From contig NZ_VUYU01000035.1 in the NCBI RefSeq assembly GCF_011682065.1, positions 1 through 64,000 on the forward strand: a DNA stretch of 64,000 bases, read 5' to 3'. The DNA is from Massilia rubra (GTDB lineage: Bacteria > Pseudomonadota > Gammaproteobacteria > Burkholderiales > Burkholderiaceae_D). Positions 9,086 to 18,092 of this stretch are shown here, one piece after another (the stretch's first letter is position 1; each line of letters opens with the position of its first letter). Under the pieces are notes generated by a model. It searched no databases. It was not told the DNA's origin and saw nothing but the letters and a program-made list of their open reading frames with translations. The position numbers and the translations under genes are program-made.

Positions 9086-9787
9086 ATGACAGCACTGACA
9101 CGTTTCAGCGACGCGGAAGACGCCCTGCACGAGGGCCGCCACGACGAGGCGCTCCAAGGCTTTATCTGGTTCTACCAGCACGCCCTGGACGAAGATCCGG
9201 CACTGGAAGAAATACGCTACTACCTGGTCGGCATGTGGGCCGAACTGGGCCGTGCCTACCCCAAGGCGCTCGACGCGCTGCGCACCGTCCGCGCCGACAA
9301 GGCCAAGGCGCTGCTGGCCGGCGCCAACGACCGCGAAGCGTTCTGGGATATCGTCATCATCGATTCGGAACTCGGCGATACGGCGGCGACCTATCAGTTC
9401 TACAAGGCGCTGGCCGCAGCCTCGCCGGTATTTGCCGCCGACTGCGCGCTCATTGCCATGCCGGCCATTGTGGAGGCGCGCGACTACGCCCTGGCGGCAA
9501 AACTGATGCCGCCGGCCGAGCCGTTCGTGCGCGAGATGGCGCGCGTGCTGGAACAAGACATCGCGGCGATCAAACAGCGCCCGTTCTCGCACTTACCCGA
9601 GCGGCGCGCCGAAATCACGACCTACGTCAGCGAAGTCCGGCGGGTACTGACCGTTTTGGCCGGCAATGGCGAACTTGATGAAGCCGCCAGTATCAAGGCG
9701 CTGGCGGTGAGCCTGATCAAAAACCCGTCCGTACGCAGGGAGGTCGCGGCCGGATTGAACAAGCGTTCCAGGGCGCGGGTTTCCTGA
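9086..9787 (+). CDS. Hypothetical helical protein
   Basis: A 233-residue protein, rich in Ala and Glu and likely all-helical. The first 130 residues look like two or three degenerate tetratricopeptide-like helix pairs (DAEDALHEGRHDEALQGF is typical of the first helix). No signal peptide or membrane segment is seen. AAAGGAAATC precedes the ATG. The protein may be a scaffold or partner-binding protein, but nothing nearby points to the partner. It converges on the gene at 9813. Confidence 0.7.
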   Translation: MTALTRFSDAEDALHEGRHDEALQGFIWFYQHALDEDPALEEIRYYLVGMWAELGRAYPKALDALRTVRADKAKALLAGANDREAFWDIVIIDSELGDTAATYQFYKALAAASPVFAADCALIAMPAIVEARDYALAAKLMPPAEPFVREMARVLEQDIAAIKQRPFSHLPERRAEITTYVSEVRRVLTVLAGNGELDEAASIKALAVSLIKNPSVRREVAAGLNKRSRARVS

Positions 9788-9812
9788 CAGCGCCAGCGGC
9801 GACCCGGGCGCC

Positions 9813-10235
9813 TCACACTGCCGCGTAAGCGTGCAGCAGCGCGTCCTGGTTCGCCGCTTCCGCAATATGCAACAACACGGTTTGCTTGAGTTCGACTACC
9901 GGATGCACCGCGTCGTACTTGCAAAAGCCGAACACCTCCTCGATCGGATCGTCGGCATGCCATGAAGTGGGAATGAAATGCTGGTCGGGGATATCGCCGA
10001 AGTCGAACGCTTCGATATTGGCCATATCGACCGCGTCGTCCCAGGAACTGCAATCGACGCCCCAGGCGATCATGTAGCGGCAACCGGACTTGACGATCCA
10101 ATCGCTCACCTGCGATTGCCATTCGGGCGCGACCGCCGCGTCGGCGATGACCACCATTTTGTACGGCGCCGGCTGCACCCGCCCTGTGGGCAGGCTGCCG
10201 GGCGCCAGATGAATATAGGTGACAGGATGGGACAT
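9813..10235 (-). CDS. Conserved hypothetical protein
   Basis: A 140-residue soluble protein. A consensus-quality ribosome site (AAGGAGGTG) lies just before its ATG, suggesting strong translation. The WGVDCSSWDDAVDMAN segment and the acidic DPIEEVFGF region look like a conserved small domain; I think it matches the recently named DUF7684, but I cannot confirm this. It lies 27 bases downstream of the thymidine kinase gene on the same strand, so the two may be co-transcribed. Confidence 0.7.
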   Translation of the reverse strand: MSHPVTYIHLAPGSLPTGRVQPAPYKMVVIADAAVAPEWQSQVSDWIVKSGCRYMIAWGVDCSSWDDAVDMANIEAFDFGDIPDQHFIPTSWHADDPIEEVFGFCKYDAVHPVVELKQTVLLHIAEAANQDALLHAYAAV

Positions 10236-10262
10236 GCAACACCTCCTTACCCTCGGGCCGTG

Positions 10263-10814
10263 TCAGCCCGCGTAAAAACACCGGCCGCAGGCCTGGCGGT
10301 ATTGCTCGTTGCCGCCAATGGACACTTGCTCGCCTTCCCTGATCCGCTTGCCCTGCTCGTCCACGCGGATGTTCATCGTGGCTTTTTTGCCGCAGGTGCA
10401 GATATTCTTCAATTCCTCGATGTCGTCGGCCAGCGCCAGCAAATAGGCCGAACCAGGAAACGGCTCGCCCCGGAAATCGCTGCGCAAACCATAGCAGATG
10501 ACCGGCACGCCGCGCACCTGCGCCAGCTGGTGCAATTGCTGCACCTGCGCGGTCGACAAAAACTGCGCCTCGTCGACCAGCACGCAGGCCACTTTCGGCA
10601 CCTCGGTCAGGAAATCGGTCGCGCCATCGAAGATATCGACCTCGCGCTGCGGTCCCAGGCGCGATGTGACCTGCCCCACGCCGTAGCGGCTGTCGATCGC
10701 GGCCGTGTACAGCTTGACCTGCTGGCCCTGCTCTTCATAGTTATGCGCAACTTGCAGCAGCGCTGTCGACTTGCCGGCGTTCATCGCCGAATACCTGAAA
10801 TAAAGTTTTGCCAC
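10263..10814 (-). CDS. tdk: Thymidine kinase (type II)
   Basis: The enzyme phosphorylates thymidine to dTMP for the salvage pathway. With the GTG start at 10814 it has 183 residues and begins MAKLYFRYSAMNAGKST, the family's usual N-terminus, with the P-loop at residues 9-17. DEAQF at 81-85 carries the catalytic Glu. CTCG and a late CGRC pair supply the structural zinc site of type II enzymes. An ATG ten codons upstream is possible but unusual for the family. Spacing of 27 bases suggests an operon with the downstream hypothetical gene. Confidence 0.93.
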   Translation of the reverse strand: MAKLYFRYSAMNAGKSTALLQVAHNYEEQGQQVKLYTAAIDSRYGVGQVTSRLGPQREVDIFDGATDFLTEVPKVACVLVDEAQFLSTAQVQQLHQLAQVRGVPVICYGLRSDFRGEPFPGSAYLLALADDIEELKNICTCGKKATMNIRVDEQGKRIREGEQVSIGGNEQYRQACGRCFYAG

Positions 10815-10880
10815 TGCGTGTTCCCACCGATTGAAGCGCGTCATTATAGCAAGCGCGGCGGACGCGTCTGTTGCATCTTA

Positions 10881-11069
10881 GAGCCTATCTCAGTAGATCG
10901 GGGGAAGCTGATGGCGACATGCGCGTAGGCGATGCATGGCAAGCGAGGGCAATGCGCGAGGAGGCCGCATGGCTAGCCATGCAACGACGAGGGTATTCCG
11001 AAGGAATACCGAGGCCGCACTCGCTTGCCAGGCGTGCCAGCAGCGACTCCGATCTACTGAGATAGGCTC
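10881..11069. mobile_element. MITE-like element with perfect 21-bp terminal inverted repeats
   Basis: The ends GAGCCTATCTCAGTAGATCGG (10881-10901) and their exact complement (11049-11069) are flanked on both sides by TTA (10878-10880 and 11070-11072), a 3-base target duplication of the TNA kind used by several IS5-family groups. The 189-bp element has no gene. Inside are a second inverted repeat (GGCAAGCGAG at 10938, CTCGCTTGCC at 11020), a 16-bp palindrome at 10967-10982 and a GGTATTCC/GGAATACC hairpin at 10992-11010. The parent transposase is not in the window. Confidence 0.8.
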
Positions 11070-11075
11070 TTAGTA

Positions 11076-12002
11076 TCAGCGGGTGAAATCGACGACCACT
11101 TTGCCGGGCCCATGCCCGCTGTGGCTTTCTTCGATGGCCTGCGCCAGGCCGTCGATGCCGATGACGCGGGCAATCGTCGAGCGCAGCGTCCCTGCGGCGA
11201 CCATGGCGGCGATCTCGCTCAATTGCTGCCGGTCCGGCGCCATCGTGAACCACAGGCCGCGCCGCCCGGCCGGTGCGCGCGCCGCGATGTCGGGAGCGGC
11301 CGTGCTGACAATGGCGCCACCCTCGGCCAACACCTGCCACGAGCGATCGAGCGTGTCGCCGCCCACCAGGTCGAGCACCAGGTCGATGTCGCGCACCTGC
11401 TCCTCGAAGCGTTCGGCGTGCCGGTCGACTACGCGGTCCGCGCCCAGCGCCAGCACATGGCCGCGACTGGCCGCCGACGCCGTCGCCAGCACCACCGCAC
11501 CCGCCGCCTTGGCAAACTGCAGCGCAAAGCCCCCTACCCCGCCGGCCGCGCCGTGGATCAGCACCTGCCGGCCGGGCAGCAGCGGGCCGGCGGCGCGCAA
11601 TGCCTGCCACGCGGTCAGGCTGGCCACCGGCAGCGCCGCGGCCTGCACGTAATCCATCGCCTGCGGCACCAGCGCCAGCTTGTACGCCGCCACCGCCACC
11701 ACGTCGGCGTAGGCGCCCAGGGCGCCGAACGGTCCCATGACCCGGTCGCCCGGCGCAAAGTCGGTCACGCCATCGCCGAGCGCCATCACCTCCCCGGCCA
11801 GCTCGATGCCGAGGGTGGCCGGCAGCGCAAGGGGGAACACCGCCTGCAGATACCCCTGGCGGATCTTCCAGTCCAGCGCATTGACGCCGGCGGCGCGCAC
11901 CCGCACCAGCACCTCGCCGGCGCCTGGCGCGGGCACGTCAACCTGGTCGACCCGCACCGCGTCGGCGCCGCCGTACGCGTGAATGCGAACCGCGCGCTTC
12001 AT
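11076..12002 (-). CDS. Zinc-independent MDR alcohol dehydrogenase/quinone oxidoreductase family protein
   Basis: A 308-residue NAD(P)H-dependent oxidoreductase of the medium-chain superfamily. The N-terminal GroES-like domain contains AAGVNALDWKIRQG; the Rossmann domain contains HGAAGGVGGFALQFAKAAGA around residue 150. The zinc-binding Cys/His residues of classical alcohol dehydrogenases are absent, so it belongs to the quinone-reductase-like branch. Its ATG overlaps the stop of the upstream old-yellow-enzyme gene by four bases (ATGA), so the two are translationally coupled. A role in reducing electrophiles or quinones is inferred. The MITE lies just downstream. Confidence 0.9.
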   Translation of the reverse strand: MKRAVRIHAYGGADAVRVDQVDVPAPGAGEVLVRVRAAGVNALDWKIRQGYLQAVFPLALPATLGIELAGEVMALGDGVTDFAPGDRVMGPFGALGAYADVVAVAAYKLALVPQAMDYVQAAALPVASLTAWQALRAAGPLLPGRQVLIHGAAGGVGGFALQFAKAAGAVVLATASAASRGHVLALGADRVVDRHAERFEEQVRDIDLVLDLVGGDTLDRSWQVLAEGGAIVSTAAPDIAARAPAGRRGLWFTMAPDRQQLSEIAAMVAAGTLRSTIARVIGIDGLAQAIEESHSGHGPGKVVVDFTR

Positions 12003-13066
12003 GCCGCTTCTCCCAGCGCCGGGTAATCGGTGTAGCCGGCCGCGCCGGGCGAGTAGAAGGTGGCTGAATCGGGCGCATTGAGCGGCGCGTCGAGCCGCAA
12101 GCGCCGCACCAGGTCGGGGTTGGCCAGGTAAAGGCCACCGAACACCGCGGCGTCGGCACGCTGCGCGCCGATGGCCGCGTCAGCGCTCTCTTTTACCAGC
12201 CCGCCGCCTTGCAGGTAAGCGCCGGCGAACAGCGGGCGCAGCGCCGCGTGGTAGTCGAATGATGTCTTGAATTGGGCCACGTGCAGGTAGGCCAGCTTGA
12301 GCGGGGCCAGTTGCCGCACCAGGTAGTTGTAGGTCTCCTGCGGCGCGGCGTCGCTGATGTCGTTAAAACCCATCTCCGGCGCGATCTTGATGCCGACCCG
12401 CGCGCCGCCCGCCTCGCCGGCCATCGCGGCCAGCACGTCGAGGATGAAACGCGCGCGGTTTTCCAGCGAGCCGCCATATTGGTCGGTGCGCTCGTTGGTG
12501 GACGAGGACAGGAACTGCTCCGGCAAATAGCCCGACGCCGCATGCAGCTCGACCCCGTCGAAGCCGGCGGCGAGCGCGTTGCGGGTGGCAATACGGTACT
12601 CCTCGATCACGCCTTGCACCTCGCTGGTCGACAGTGCGCGCGGCTGCGTCAGTTCGAGCGGGCCGGCGGCGGTATAGACCGTGCCGGCCGGCTTGATCGC
12701 CGATGGCGCAAGCGGCGCCGCGCCGCCAGGCAGCATGCTCGGATGCGACATGCGCCCGCAGTGCATCAACTGCATGAAGATCCGTCCGCCCTTGCGGTGC
12801 ACGGCGTCGGTGACATCCTTCCAGGCGGCGATCTGCGCATCGGTATGAATGCCGGGGGTGCGCACATAGCCCTTGCCCATCGGGCCAGGAAAGGTGCCTT
12901 CGGTGATCAGGAGGCCGGCGTCGGCGCGCTGTTCGTAATACGTGGCGACGGCGGCGGACGGCACGCCGCTGGCGTCGTCGGAGCGCGAGCGCGTCATGGG
13001 CGCCATCATGATGCGGTTGGGCAGTGTCAGGTGGCCGAGTTCGAGCGGAGTGAATAAGGTGTTCAT
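11999..13066 (-). CDS. Old yellow enzyme family alkene reductase
   Basis: A 355-residue FMN-dependent ene-reductase of the NemA/OYE type, which reduces activated C=C bonds and nitroesters using NAD(P)H. Seen in the sequence are the N-terminal LPNRIMMAPMTRSR, GPMGKGYVRTPGIHT, and the FDGVELHAASGYLPEQFLS block with the substrate-binding pair, followed by TDQYGGSLENR. It is the first gene of a two-gene operon with the MDR oxidoreductase and is divergent from a LysR regulator 102 bases away, which likely controls it. Confidence 0.92.
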   Translation of the reverse strand: MNTLFTPLELGHLTLPNRIMMAPMTRSRSDDASGVPSAAVATYYEQRADAGLLITEGTFPGPMGKGYVRTPGIHTDAQIAAWKDVTDAVHRKGGRIFMQLMHCGRMSHPSMLPGGAAPLAPSAIKPAGTVYTAAGPLELTQPRALSTSEVQGVIEEYRIATRNALAAGFDGVELHAASGYLPEQFLSSSTNERTDQYGGSLENRARFILDVLAAMAGEAGGARVGIKIAPEMGFNDISDAAPQETYNYLVRQLAPLKLAYLHVAQFKTSFDYHAALRPLFAGAYLQGGGLVKESADAAIGAQRADAAVFGGLYLANPDLVRRLRLDAPLNAPDSATFYSPGAAGYTDYPALGEAA

Positions 13067-13168
13067 CTGTTTCCCTTCTGGCTGAGTGAGAACCCATGGT
13101 ACATTGCTGCATCAATGAGATAAACAGCCAAAAACAAGATTCACTGCTGCATAAATGGAGCAATCGGC
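13067..13168. promoter_or_regulatory. Divergent promoter region between ene-reductase operon and LysR gene
   Basis: This 102-base gap contains ATTG-N6-CAAT at 13103-13116 and a related TGCTGCATAAATG copy near 13147-13160. The short interrupted dyad plus second half-like copy is what LysR-type regulators usually bind. No single promoter can be fixed by eye. Confidence 0.4.
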
Positions 13169-14056
13169 ATGCAATTACTGAACTACATGCAGCTCTACGT
13201 GGAAGTGGCGAAGACCAAAAACTTCCGCAAGGCGGCCGTCACGCTCGGCATGTCCAGTTCCACGCTGTCGCGTAATATCGCCGCGCTGGAAAAGGAAATC
13301 GGCGTGCGCTTGCTGCACCGCTCCACGCGCCGGGTCGAGCTGACCGACGCCGGGCAGGCGTACTTCAACCGCTGCCAGGGCATCGTCGAAGAAGCCAACG
13401 TGGCGCACGAAGCGCTGCGCGGCGATGCGGCTCGTCCGAGCGGCACCTTGCGCGTCTCGATGCCGGTGGACCTGGCGATCAACTACCTGGCGCCGCTGCT
13501 GGCCGAATTCGCCATCGCCTATCCGCTGATCGACTTCGAACTCGACGCGGCCTCGCGCCGGGTCGACCTGCTGGCCGAGCCGTTCGACCTGGCGATTCGC
13601 ATGGGGCCTGCGCCGACCGCGCCATCGACGCTGGTCGCACGCCAGATCGCGCTGCTCGAGCGCCAGCTATATGCGGCGCCGGCCTACCTCGACCGGGCGC
13701 CCCCGCTCGACCATCCGGACGACCTGATACGGCACGCCTTGTGCGCCGCTCCGGGCATCCGGCAGGATGGATGGACCTTGTTTAAGGGCGCGGCCAGCGT
13801 CACGGTGCCGGTCAGGGCGCGCTTCCTGATGAACAACGTGGGGTTGAGCCGTGCGCTGGCGGCCGAAGGCGCCGGCATTGCGATCCTCGACAACGTGATC
13901 GCGCGCGAAGAACTGGCCTCGGGACGGCTGCTGCGGGTGCTGCCGGAATGGCGCCTGGCGCCGATCCCGGTGCATGCGATTACCGATACGCGCCTGCTGT
14001 CGGCGCGCACGCGGCTGTTCGTCGACTTTTTGAAGGCGCGCCTGCTAGCGGCTTAG
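13169..14056 (+). CDS. LysR-family transcriptional regulator
   Basis: A 295-residue regulator. The winged helix-turn-helix spans about residues 1-60 (KNFRKAAVTLGMSSSTLSRNIAALEKEIGVRLLHRSTRRVELT). The effector-binding domain follows from residue 90 and matches the CrgA/PA2206-like LysR subgroup. It is divergent from the ene-reductase/MDR operon, the usual arrangement for a local activator responding to an electrophile or aromatic substrate. Its last 12 bases overlap the convergent acetyltransferase gene. Confidence 0.92.
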   Translation: MQLLNYMQLYVEVAKTKNFRKAAVTLGMSSSTLSRNIAALEKEIGVRLLHRSTRRVELTDAGQAYFNRCQGIVEEANVAHEALRGDAARPSGTLRVSMPVDLAINYLAPLLAEFAIAYPLIDFELDAASRRVDLLAEPFDLAIRMGPAPTAPSTLVARQIALLERQLYAAPAYLDRAPPLDHPDDLIRHALCAAPGIRQDGWTLFKGAASVTVPVRARFLMNNVGLSRALAAEGAGIAILDNVIAREELASGRLLRVLPEWRLAPIPVHAITDTRLLSARTRLFVDFLKARLLAA

Positions 14057-14599
14057 GACGCGCGCAGGGTTGCCGACAGCGGTGGCGCCGGCCGGCACGT
14101 CGCGCGTGACCACGCTGCCGGCGCCGATGACGGCATCGTCACCGATGCTCACACCGGGCAGGATGATGGCGCCGCCGCCGATCCAGACATTGCGTCCGAT
14201 GCTGACCGGGCGGCCCCACTCCAGTCCCGCTTTACGCTGCGCCGGATCGCGCGGGTGGTCGGCCGTGTAAATCTGCACGGCGGGGCCGATCTGCGTGCCC
14301 TCGCCGATGGTCACGCTCACCACGTCGAGAATGACGCAGTTAAAGTTCAGGAACACGTCTTTGCCGAGGTGGATGTTGTAGCCGTAGTCGCAGTGGAACG
14401 GCGGGCGGATCACCGCACCCTCGCCCACCGCGCCGAACTGCGCGGCCAGCAAAACGCGGCGCGCCGACGCCGACTCGCCCAGGGCGGCGTTGTAGCGCAC
14501 CATCCACGCCTTGGCGACCGACTGGTCGGCCTGGATTTCCGCGTCGCCGGGGCGATACGCTTCGCCGGCCAGCATTTTCTGTTTTTCGCTCAAAATCAC
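14045..14599 (-). CDS. Sugar O-acetyltransferase (maltose/galactoside acetyltransferase family)
   Basis: A 184-residue left-handed beta-helix acetyltransferase that moves acetyl from acetyl-CoA to sugars. The N-terminal 'MLAGEAYRPGDAEI' module is the maltose-acetyltransferase cap. Hexapeptide repeats begin near residue 70 and include IGEGTQIGPAVQIYTADHP with the catalytic His and the later GRNVWIGGGAIILPGVSIGDDAVIGAGSVV. The length is normal. It lies 9 bases downstream of the S45 acylase gene on the same strand, so co-transcription is likely. Confidence 0.92.
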   Translation of the reverse strand: MILSEKQKMLAGEAYRPGDAEIQADQSVAKAWMVRYNAALGESASARRVLLAAQFGAVGEGAVIRPPFHCDYGYNIHLGKDVFLNFNCVILDVVSVTIGEGTQIGPAVQIYTADHPRDPAQRKAGLEWGRPVSIGRNVWIGGGAIILPGVSIGDDAVIGAGSVVTRDVPAGATAVGNPARVLSR

Positions 14600-14608
14600 G
14601 TTGCGCTC

Positions 14609-16825
14609 CTATTGGCCGGGATGGTATTTGCGTTCGAGGTGCTTCTCGATATCGGCTTTGTAAAACAGGACGTCCTTGAACTGCCCCTTGCTGTACATCT
14701 CGGCCTGGTCGCTGAAATGCGGTGAAGCCGGATTGCCGCTGTTGCCGCCGGCCAGAATGCTTTTGGCGCGCACGCGCGGCCCGAACTCCACGACCGCCAC
14801 GAAGCTGTTGCCACGGTCGCCGTAGATGCGCTTCGTCGTTTGCGGCGCCACCATGCCGAAGGCGGCCAGCGAACCCCAGTTGGCCGACGCGAACGCCACC
14901 GGATAACTCGGTTTGGCGTCATCGTACTGCTGCCTGACATCGCCGCTGATGCGCTGGAAGCGGTTGATCTCGCCCCATGGCGTTTGCCAGGCGCCAAAGT
15001 CCGTCTCCAGCCTGGCCGTGGCGCGCACCAGCGCTTGAAGGCGCTCGGCCGGCGCCAGGCTGTCGCGGATGTAGTCGAGCGTCGGCACGCCCTTCGCCTT
15101 GGCGGCGGCGGACGCATGCGCGACCATCTCCTGGCCCCAGTAGACGGCCAGCGAGGTCGGAACCGAGTCGACGCCGTAACGGCGGTCCCACGCGCGCAAG
15201 GCGGCCATTTGCGGCGCCAGCTGCGCCTTGAGCGCGTCGCCGGCGGGCAGCTCGTCGTAGGCGGCGGCCAGTGAGGCGATCAGCGGATCGAAGGCGGTCA
15301 GGTGGCTATCGTACGCGGCGGCGATCAGACTATCGAGCGTGAAATCCTTGCGGTTTTCCAGCACGGCCACGGCATGCAGGCCGCGCGCGTTCTCCGGCAG
15401 CGACCACATATACGCAGGGTAGTCCTGCTGGCGCGGACTGTTCGCACCCGCCGCCGCGAACGGCCAGTTGTTGGTGTTCTGGATCCAGCCGCTGGCCGGG
15501 TTGAGCAGCGTGATGGTCTCGTCAATGGCGTGCAAGCCTTGCCATTCGGTGGCCGGATTGCTGCCGTCGACGGGCTTGTTCCAGTCGAAGGCGGTGTCGC
15601 GCTTCGGCACAAAATTGCCGTGGAAGTAGGCGATGGCGCCGTCGGCATCCGCATACACGGTATTGTTCGACGAGTTGGTGCGCAGCTCCATCGTCGTGCG
15701 GAACGCCTTGTAATTGCGGGCCTTGGTGCGCATGTACGACTGCGTGAGGGCCTTGAGCGGCTCCTCCATCAGCTTGACCGCGACCCACTTGCCGTCCTGC
15801 GCGCGCACCACCGGACCGTGGTGGCTGAAGTAGGCGGTGACGCTCTTGCTGGCCATGCCGCCGGCGCTCTTGTAGGGCAAGGTGATCTTGACTTCGCGCA
15901 GGGAGCGCTCGCCGCCGCCGTACTGGTAGACGTACCTGCCGTCTTTTTCGGTCACCGTTTCGAGGTACTCGTCGATCACATCGCCGCCGCCCGAGGTATG
16001 CATCCAGCCGGCTTTGTCGTTGAATCCCTGGTAGACGAAGAACTGGCCCCAGGTCACGGCGCCGTAGGCGTTCAGGCCCTCGTTGCTGACGACGTGGACT
16101 TCGGGCCGGAAGTAGAACGAGGTGTGCGGGTTGATCAGCAGGAGCGCGCGCCCGGACGCGCTCAGTTTGGGGGCGATGGCGAAGCCGTTCGAGCCGCGCG
16201 GTTCGCGGTCGAGGGCATTCGGGGCGTCCGCCAGCGCCAGCGCGCTCTTCTTGCCGTAAAACTGCTCCAGCTCCTTGAGACTGATCGACTCGATATCGCC
16301 GCCGATGCTGCCTTCGCTGAACGCGAGCGCCATCCACGGCTCGAAATGCGTAATCAGCCTGGGCTTGACCTCGGGATGGGTGTGCAGGTAAAAGTTCAGG
16401 CCATCGGCAAAGGCGACCATCAATTTTTTAAGCCACGCCGGGCTGGCCGCGTACCTGGCCCGCATGTCGCCCGGCGTGATGAACATCTTCATGCGCAGGT
16501 CGCGCCAGATTTCGGCCTCGCCTTCGACTTCGGCCAGGCGCCCGAGCGCGTTGATGTAATTGAGTTCGACCCGGTTGAAATCGTCCTCCGCCTGCGCGTA
16601 CAGCAGGCCGAAGACGGCGTCGGCGTCGCTCTTGCCGAAGACGTGGGGAATGCCCCACTTGTCGCGCATGATGGTCACGCGCTGCGCTGTCTTGTGCCAG
16701 CGCGCCTGTTCGGGCGTCACAGCTGATGGCACGCCGGCGCGCTTGTCAGGCGCGGCGCCGGCGGCCATCGCGCTGGCGATGGTGGCGCAGCCAAGCAGTG
16801 TCGAAACGAGAAAGGGTCGAAACAT
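14609..16825 (-). CDS. Penicillin acylase family (S45) amidohydrolase
   Basis: A 738-residue exported N-terminal-nucleophile hydrolase. A signal peptide covers residues 1-22 (STLLGCATIASAMAAG). The proenzyme is expected to cut itself before Ser212 in RGSNGFAIAP, giving an alpha chain and a beta chain led by the catalytic Ser; the beta chain shows LINPHTSFYF and WMHTSGGGDVID as in aculeacin A acylase and AHL acylases. The substrate cannot be told from sequence: lactone signals, beta-lactams and lipopeptides are all possible. It shares an operon with the acetyltransferase. Confidence 0.9.
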   Translation of the reverse strand: MFRPFLVSTLLGCATIASAMAAGAAPDKRAGVPSAVTPEQARWHKTAQRVTIMRDKWGIPHVFGKSDADAVFGLLYAQAEDDFNRVELNYINALGRLAEVEGEAEIWRDLRMKMFITPGDMRARYAASPAWLKKLMVAFADGLNFYLHTHPEVKPRLITHFEPWMALAFSEGSIGGDIESISLKELEQFYGKKSALALADAPNALDREPRGSNGFAIAPKLSASGRALLLINPHTSFYFRPEVHVVSNEGLNAYGAVTWGQFFVYQGFNDKAGWMHTSGGGDVIDEYLETVTEKDGRYVYQYGGGERSLREVKITLPYKSAGGMASKSVTAYFSHHGPVVRAQDGKWVAVKLMEEPLKALTQSYMRTKARNYKAFRTTMELRTNSSNNTVYADADGAIAYFHGNFVPKRDTAFDWNKPVDGSNPATEWQGLHAIDETITLLNPASGWIQNTNNWPFAAAGANSPRQQDYPAYMWSLPENARGLHAVAVLENRKDFTLDSLIAAAYDSHLTAFDPLIASLAAAYDELPAGDALKAQLAPQMAALRAWDRRYGVDSVPTSLAVYWGQEMVAHASAAAKAKGVPTLDYIRDSLAPAERLQALVRATARLETDFGAWQTPWGEINRFQRISGDVRQQYDDAKPSYPVAFASANWGSLAAFGMVAPQTTKRIYGDRGNSFVAVVEFGPRVRAKSILAGGNSGNPASPHFSDQAEMYSKGQFKDVLFYKADIEKHLERKYHPGQ

Positions 16826-16873
16826 CGATGCATCTCCTGACGATTTTCAATAGCGGCTTGCGCCCCCGCGCGG

Positions 16874-17662
16874 CTACGCGGCGCTCTCGCCCAGTGCCGC
16901 GAGACGCTCCCTGAGGGCCTGGTTCTCGGCGCCCAGGGCATCGACCTTCTCGCGCAGGGTTGCCACCTGGGCGCGCAAGTCGGCTTCGGCGTCGGCCGGC
17001 GGCTCCTTGGGCGGACGGCTTGACGCCTTCTGTTCGCGCACCTGGCGCGCCGCCTGTTGCAGTTCCTTGCGCCCGCCGGCCACCGCCGCGATCTGCACCG
17101 ATTCCGGCAGCGACGCCACGTTGGCGGCGGCGTTGATCGAGATCGTCCCCGAGCGCACCGCTTCAACCAGCTGCGGCGTGGCCGCCTTCTGGATGCGTTC
17201 AATCTGGCTGATCGTATTGCTCGACACGCGCGCGGCCTTGGCCACGTCTTCGCGCGTGTTCCAGGGCGGCGACTCGGGCGCCTTGGCCGCGTCGGGCGCG
17301 GCCTGCGCAGCTTCCGGTTCGGTGGCGCGCTGGGCCACGCGGGCGGCGACGATGTCTTTTTTGCGCAGCGCGAGCACGCCGCGCTGGTAGTCCGAGACGC
17401 TGCGGCGCGCCAGGTGGTTATCGATCATCCACAGCATGACGTCGTCGAGCGAGTCGAAGGTCGCGTTCTGCACGGTTTTGAAGGGGATGCTGTGCTTCTG
17501 GCAGATGTCGTAGCGATTGTGGCCGTCGATCAGCACATCGTTCCACAGCACCAGCGCGTCGCGGCAGCCCTCGGCCAGCAGGCTGCGTTCGAGCGCGGCG
17601 TATTCGTTGGCGGTGAGCGGGTCGATGAAGGAACGCAGTTCCTCGTTGATAGTGATGTTCAA
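16874..17662 (-). CDS. ParB-like N-terminal domain protein (plasmid replication/partition related)
   Basis: A 262-residue protein. The ParB/sulfiredoxin-like fold is seen at residues 10-120, with the LIDGHNRYDIC motif near residue 47. A helix-turn-helix follows around EDVAKAARVSSNTISQIERIQ, then an Arg/Glu-rich coiled coil to the C-terminus. The start is TTG at 17662, preceded by AAGGA at seven bases; longer ATG versions add low-quality sequence. No ParA, parS-like cluster or plasmid backbone is near, so it is an orphan. A regulatory or chromosomal role is possible; known relatives are annotated only by similarity. Confidence 0.8.
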   Translation of the reverse strand: MNITINEELRSFIDPLTANEYAALERSLLAEGCRDALVLWNDVLIDGHNRYDICQKHSIPFKTVQNATFDSLDDVMLWMIDNHLARRSVSDYQRGVLALRKKDIVAARVAQRATEPEAAQAAPDAAKAPESPPWNTREDVAKAARVSSNTISQIERIQKAATPQLVEAVRSGTISINAAANVASLPESVQIAAVAGGRKELQQAARQVREQKASSRPPKEPPADAEADLRAQVATLREKVDALGAENQALRERLAALGESAA

Positions 17663-18092
17663 TTCGTGTCCTTGTAAGTACTGCGGCGGGCCGGACTGCG
17701 GCGCGCCGCCACGAATGCTACACCATACCGCTGGCCGAGGGAATGGAACGGGCGCGCCACACCTGATCGTTTGAGGAATCGCGGTCATCGCTAGCCGATG
17801 GATGGGAATATTGTTCTTGCTCGCAATGCTCAAATCGCTTGATTCGGAGGCGTCGGATAACTCGCTCCGATGTGGCACACATCGACCAACTGCTACGACC
17901 CTGTTCATCCACCAATTAATGCGACTACACAGCAAAAGACGCGACTGAGCCGGCAAGGGAAGGTTCCTCTTTTGCAATTTTGCTGAGTTATACTGATTTC
18001 GATCAACTTCCGCTCGCGGCCAAAAGTGGGGCTTAGCCGCACATGGCGTCGAGTCGGCCTCATTCCAATTTGCGATTAACAGGAAAAGCGAT
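17663..18092. other. 430-base region with no gene
   Basis: This lies between the divergent ParB-like and SMI1/KNR4 genes. It must contain both promoters, but no clear paired -35/-10 boxes or strong dyads stand out. The first 300 bases stay open in the ParB frame, but no ribosome site supports an earlier start. Confidence 0.5.
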
